Of a DNA stretch of 55,111 nucleotides, positions 52,025 to 55,111 are shown piece by piece; within the stretch, counting starts at the first letter, position 1; each line of letters opens with the position of its first letter. Below the pieces are notes generated by a model. The model searched no databases. It saw only the letters and a list, made by a program, of their open reading frames with translations, and was not told the DNA's origin. Source of the DNA: Sphingomonas albertensis. Lineage in GTDB: Bacteria; Pseudomonadota; Alphaproteobacteria; Sphingomonadales; Sphingomonadaceae. The DNA lies in the NCBI RefSeq assembly GCF_014358075.1, contig NZ_JACONT010000030.1, positions 1-55,111 of the forward strand, read 5' to 3'. The translations under genes were made by a program, and so were the position numbers.

Positions 52025-53467
52025 ATGGTAACATCGACGACGAGCACGACGGCCACGCCGACACCCGCGGCCACCCCGCAAAGTGCGGTCAACACCGCAA
52101 CGCAAGCGCTGCTCAACGGGCTGAACGCGGGCTCGGGCGTCGACACCGGCACCTTGGTCACGTCGCTGGTCGAAGCGCAGTTCGCGGCACGCACGGCCGC
52201 GCTGAAGGCGAAATCCGACACCCTCACCGCGCAGATCTCGGGCGTCAGTACGCTCAAGAGCACGATGACCGGCTTCTCCACGGCGCTCGCCAATCTGGTG
52301 AAGAGCGGCAGCCTGCAGTCGCAGCCCAGCAGTTCCAACAGCACCATCCTGTCCGCGACCGCGCTGTCGGGTGCAAAACTGTCGAACCTGTCGGCCAGCG
52401 TCACCGTCACGCGCCTGGCGACCGCCCAGGTCGCGCGCACCACGACTGCGGTCCTTGCCGCAGATCGTGCCGCCTCGCTCGAGACCGGCGCGCTGACCCT
52501 GACGATCGGTGGCGGGGCAGGCATTGCGATCGATATCGGCGATGGCAGCATCGACGCGATCGCCGCCGGCATCAACGCGTCGAAGAGCGGGGTCACCGCC
52601 TCCGTCGTCACCGACGCCAGTGGCGGCGCCTATCTGTCGGTCAAGGGCGGCACCGGCACCGCACAGGCGTTCACCTTGAAGGGTGACGGTGCCAGCGGCG
52701 CGGTCGACATCGGCGGCGATGCGACGCAGACCAGCCTCGTGTCGACTGCGCAGAACGCGCTGCTCACCGTAGACGGCATCGAAGTCGAGCGACCGAGCAA
52801 CACGGTCAGCGACCTTGTCGATGGCGTCAAACTGCAGCTCAACGCGGTGTCCACGGTCCCCGTCACGCTCGCCAGCAGCACGCCGACCGACGCGCTGACC
52901 CAGGCGGTCAACGATGTCGTCACGACCTTCAACGAGGTGCTGAAGACGATCACCGAACAGACCGATCCGATCACCGGCAACCTCCGCGCCGACCCGGCCG
53001 CGACGGCCTTGCTCCGCTCGCTGAAGGCGCTGGTGTCGAAGCCGCTGGTCGGCGGCGCGACCGCGGGCATTCCGCGCAGCCTGTCCGAGATCGGCGTCGC
53101 GACCAACACCGATGGTACGCTGCGCGTCGATACCACGCTGCTCGACCGGCAGCTCGCCGCCTATCCCGACACGATCGAATCGATGTTCGCGCCGTCCTCC
53201 ACCAACGTCCTCGGCCTGTCCGGCACGCTCAGCGCGCTCACCAACAGCGCGACGAACACGTTGACCGGCCTCGGCGCGTCGACCGCGCGGTATACGGCCG
53301 CCGAAGCCGACCTCGCCAAGCAGCAGGACAAGGTCACCGACCAGTCCGCCCAGCTCACCACGCGCCTGACGCAGCAATATGCGAGCATGAACTCGCGCGT
53401 GTCCGCGTACAAATCGACCCAGGCGTTTCTCACCAACCAGATCGCAGCCTGGAACAAGAGCTCGTGA
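52025..53467 (+). CDS. fliD: Flagellar filament cap protein FliD
   Basis: A 480-residue FliD (HAP2). The N-terminal domain begins near NGLNAGSGVDTGTLVTSLVE, the typical start after a Thr/Ala-rich lead. A FliD C-terminal domain covers LSEIGVATNTDGTLRVDTTL and the coiled-coil end (AAEADLAKQQDKVTDQSAQL, then QYASMNSRVSAYKSTQAFL). It caps the filament and folds incoming flagellin. It overlaps fliS by GTGA. Confidence 0.95.
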   Translation: MVTSTTSTTATPTPAATPQSAVNTATQALLNGLNAGSGVDTGTLVTSLVEAQFAARTAALKAKSDTLTAQISGVSTLKSTMTGFSTALANLVKSGSLQSQPSSSNSTILSATALSGAKLSNLSASVTVTRLATAQVARTTTAVLAADRAASLETGALTLTIGGGAGIAIDIGDGSIDAIAAGINASKSGVTASVVTDASGGAYLSVKGGTGTAQAFTLKGDGASGAVDIGGDATQTSLVSTAQNALLTVDGIEVERPSNTVSDLVDGVKLQLNAVSTVPVTLASSTPTDALTQAVNDVVTTFNEVLKTITEQTDPITGNLRADPAATALLRSLKALVSKPLVGGATAGIPRSLSEIGVATNTDGTLRVDTTLLDRQLAAYPDTIESMFAPSSTNVLGLSGTLSALTNSATNTLTGLGASTARYTAAEADLAKQQDKVTDQSAQLTTRLTQQYASMNSRVSAYKSTQAFLTNQIAAWNKSS

Positions 53468-53862
53468 CCTACGCCAGTACCCTCGCACGCGATCCGTTCG
53501 CGACCTATCGCCAGATTGACGCGGTCGGCCGTACCGCCACCGCGGATGGCCCTGCCCTCGTCCAACTGCTCTACAAGGAACTCGTCGCTGCCCTGCGCGC
53601 CGCCGCCTGGGCCTGCGAGAACCGCAAATTCTCCGTGAAGAGCGACCGGATCACGCGCGCCACCGCGATCCTGTTCGCACTCGAAGCCGGTCTGGACTTC
53701 GAAAAAGGCGGCCAGGTCTCGGAGACGCTCGCCCGCCTGTACGGCGGCGCGCGGAAAACCGTCATCAACGCCTCGCTCGGCCATGATCCGAAGCCGTTCA
53801 GCGATTCCGCGGACATGCTCGACGAGATCGCGCAGGCTTGGCGGACCGCCAGCGCCGCCTGA
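53464..53862 (+). CDS. fliS: Flagellin export chaperone FliS
   Basis: The 132-residue helical chaperone starts at GTG overlapping the fliD stop. The FliS pattern is visible: DADGPALVQLLYKELVAAL-type first helix, SDRITRATAILFALEAGLDF, and GQVSETLARLYGGARKTVIN. It keeps FliC unpolymerised in the cytosol. It ends 3 nt before the convergent transporter gene. Confidence 0.93.
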   Translation: MTYASTLARDPFATYRQIDAVGRTATADGPALVQLLYKELVAALRAAAWACENRKFSVKSDRITRATAILFALEAGLDFEKGGQVSETLARLYGGARKTVINASLGHDPKPFSDSADMLDEIAQAWRTASAA

Positions 53863-53865
53863 CCT

Positions 53866-54819
53866 TTACCGCCGGAACCAGTGGCGTCCGGCAAAGTACA
53901 GCACGACGCCCGCCGCGATCACCGCACAGGCGCCGGCAATCGCGTCGAACGCCCAGGGCTCCTCGGCATAGGGCAGCCCCTTCACGTTCATGCCGTACAG
54001 CCCGGTGAGAAACGTCAGCGGCAGGAACACCAGCGCCGCCACCGAGATGATCAGCGAGCGGTTGTCGATCTGTTCGGCGCGCAGGTCGGTCAGCGTCTCG
54101 TGGATCAGCGCGGCGCGTTCGCGGATCGATTCGAGTTCCTCCGCCATCCGCGCGGCACGGTCCGCCGCTGCCGCCAGATGCAGCCGGTCGTCATCCGCCA
54201 GCCAGTCGCCGGGTAACGCCGCCAGTTTCTCCAACGCCGCACGTTGCGGGCTGAGGAAGCGTTTGTAGCCGATCGCCGCCACCCGCACCTTGCTGACCGC
54301 GCGCCGCAGTTCGAACACGCGGTTGGCGTCGAGCTGTTCCTCGCAATCGTCGAGCTGGTCGCCAAGCGACGCGACGTCAGGGTCGAGATCGGCGGTGATC
54401 GCGGTCGCGAATGCGGCGATCAGGTCCCCCGGATCGCGCACCTCGCCGCGTTCGACCATCTTTTCGACCTCGGCGACCGCGATCAACGGCTTCCGCGTGA
54501 CCGAGAATACCCAGCCCTTCACCGCCCAGATCCGCACCGAGGCGAGCATGTCGGAGGTGTCGAGTTCCTCGTGCGAACGCCCCCGCAAGTTGACGAACGC
54601 ACCGTCGCCGACCGCTTCGCAGCGCGGTCGCGTTTCGGTCGCAGTCAGCGCGTCGACCACATAGTCGAGCAGCTTGGCCTCGTCGCGGAGCCACGTCTGC
54701 GCGTGCTCGGCGGTCGTCGACAGATGCACCCAGACGAGGTCCGCGGTGCAGCCGAGCGCTTCCTTCACGTCGATCCGCGCGGCCTTGCCGTCGGTGACGC
54801 GAAAGCCGAACCCGCTCAC
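53866..54819 (-). CDS. zntB: CorA/ZntB family divalent cation transporter
   Basis: A 317-residue member of the CorA family (CorA/ZntB type). A large N-terminal cytoplasmic domain with long helices (LQAAADRAARMAEELESIRE region) precedes two C-terminal spans. The signature GMNVKGLPYAEE lies between the spans, and the protein ends FAGRHWFRR. ZntB-type proteins move Zn2+ across the inner membrane, though the exact ion cannot be told from sequence. It starts at GTG 54819, within a 17-bp tandem duplication, 13 nt after the siroheme synthase stop. Both genes are on the minus strand and likely co-transcribed. Confidence 0.9.
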   Translation of the reverse strand: MSGFGFRVTDGKAARIDVKEALGCTADLVWVHLSTTAEHAQTWLRDEAKLLDYVVDALTATETRPRCEAVGDGAFVNLRGRSHEELDTSDMLASVRIWAVKGWVFSVTRKPLIAVAEVEKMVERGEVRDPGDLIAAFATAITADLDPDVASLGDQLDDCEEQLDANRVFELRRAVSKVRVAAIGYKRFLSPQRAALEKLAALPGDWLADDDRLHLAAAADRAARMAEELESIRERAALIHETLTDLRAEQIDNRSLIISVAALVFLPLTFLTGLYGMNVKGLPYAEEPWAFDAIAGACAVIAAGVVLYFAGRHWFRR

Positions 54820-54847
54820 AGGACCATCTCGCTCACAGGGCCATCTC
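54814..54847. repeat. 17-bp tandem duplication at the cysG/zntB junction
   Basis: GCTCACAGGACCATCTC and GCTCACAGGGCCATCTC follow each other directly, with one mismatch. On the minus strand each copy contains CTGTGAGC. One copy supplies the TGA stop of the upstream gene and the other the GTG start of zntB. Confidence 0.9.
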
Positions 54848-55111
54848 GACATCGACCGACAGGCCGGTGCCGGGATCGCTCGGCATCGGCTCGCACAACC
54901 GCGCGGCATCGGCGCGCGCACGGTCGAGGATCGCGGCGGGAACGTCGGGGCGGTGATAGACCCGGTCGGCACTCGCCAGCGCGCGCGCCTGGCGCAGGGT
55001 GAGGTCGTCCGGATCGGTAGAGGTCAGGCGGATCACAACCTGCTCCCCTCCCTGAAAGGGAGGGGTTGGGGGTGGGTCGGCTGGTTGGGGATCGGCAGAC
55101 ACATCAGCGGC
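54833..55111 (-). CDS. cysG: Siroheme synthase-like protein, C-terminal part (partial)
   Basis: The C-terminal 92 residues of a gene that runs off the window's end. IRLTSTDPDDLTLRQARALA and ADRVYHRPDVPAAILDRARA match the start of a uroporphyrinogen-III methyltransferase domain as it survives, truncated, in sphingomonad siroheme synthases, whose N-terminal half is a precorrin-2 dehydrogenase. Directly before this block the frame passes through a family C repeat, giving a PPPTPPFQGGE stretch. A GTG at 55102 is not a convincing start; the frame is open to the window edge. The siroheme pathway supports sulfite or nitrite reductase. Confidence 0.7.
   Translation of the reverse strand, partial: AADVSADPQPADPPPTPPFQGGEQVVIRLTSTDPDDLTLRQARALASADRVYHRPDVPAAILDRARADAARLCEPMPSDPGTGLSVDVEMAL
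55041..55080. repeat. Family C palindromic repeat inside siroheme synthase frame
   Basis: CTCCCCTCCCTGAAAGGGAGGGG with the GTTGGGGGTGGGTCGG shoulder. It has no stop in the minus-strand frame of the siroheme synthase and would encode a Pro/Gly-rich linker. Confidence 0.8.

Noticed and set aside
50765..53488. A 907-codon open frame on the minus strand opposite flhB and fliD
   Set aside because: It is Arg/Gly/Ala-rich with no family motif, lies exactly opposite well-supported genes, and is explained by high-GC codon bias.

Overview
The window is a high-GC alphaproteobacterial chromosome segment, most likely from Sphingomonas or a close sphingomonad. The grounds are the gene content (lon next to an HU gene, clpX/clpP, a gatCAB run, a sphingomonad-style truncated siroheme synthase), the flagellar gene order, and many dispersed palindromic repeats between genes. 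I name the genus from general knowledge, not from a marker gene. There are two tRNA genes and no rRNA, CRISPR array, insertion sequence or prophage.

Layout. 1-3.3 kb (minus strand): tRNA-Val(CAC), HU and Lon. 3.5-7.6 kb: an exported M1 aminopeptidase, a small ORF translationally coupled to a lipoprotein cytochrome c, a Ca2+/H+ antiporter and a nucleotidyltransferase-like protein. 7.9-13.2 kb (minus): ClpX, ClpP, a GT2 glycosyltransferase, trigger factor with a long Lys/Ala tail, and tRNA-Leu(TAG). 13.3-15.2 kb: two tiny ORFs, a secreted hypothetical and a retropepsin-like membrane protease. 15.5-18.8 kb (minus): gatC-gatA-gatB. 19.1-24.5 kb (plus): a tightly packed run of a DUF3089 hydrolase, ruvX, a polytopic membrane protein, pyrB and a degenerate pyrC. 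24.7-28.4 kb: a minus-strand operon of a ParA-like ATPase, a ribbon-helix-helix-like protein and a TPR/SPOR lipoprotein, facing a divergent Sel1/SPOR gene. 28.4-29.3 kb: small secreted proteins, then a suspicious tract made only of G and C.

29.6-53.9 kb is a large flagellar cluster: motA-motB-flgA; flgM-flgN; a lytic transglycosylase with flhA and fliA; a secreted hypothetical; fliC on the minus strand; then a sigma-54 activator (FlbD/FleQ type) heading fliE-F-G-H-I-J-K-L-M-N-O-P-Q-R-flhB; then fliD-fliS. The promoters I can read fit a two-tier cascade. Sigma-54 sites (GGCAC-N5-TTGC) lie before motA and before the transglycosylase/flhA/fliA operon. Sigma-28 sites (TAAA-like, N11, GCCGTT) lie before flgM, fliC and fliD. 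The window encodes the sigma-54 activator, FliA (sigma-28) and FlgM (anti-sigma-28). Rod, hook and ring genes (flgB-L) and chemotaxis genes are not here.

The window ends in a zntB/corA-type transporter and a 5'-truncated siroheme synthase gene, both on the minus strand. Palindromic repeats of several families recur throughout. Two copies lie inside open reading frames: one at the start of fliP and one in the siroheme synthase.
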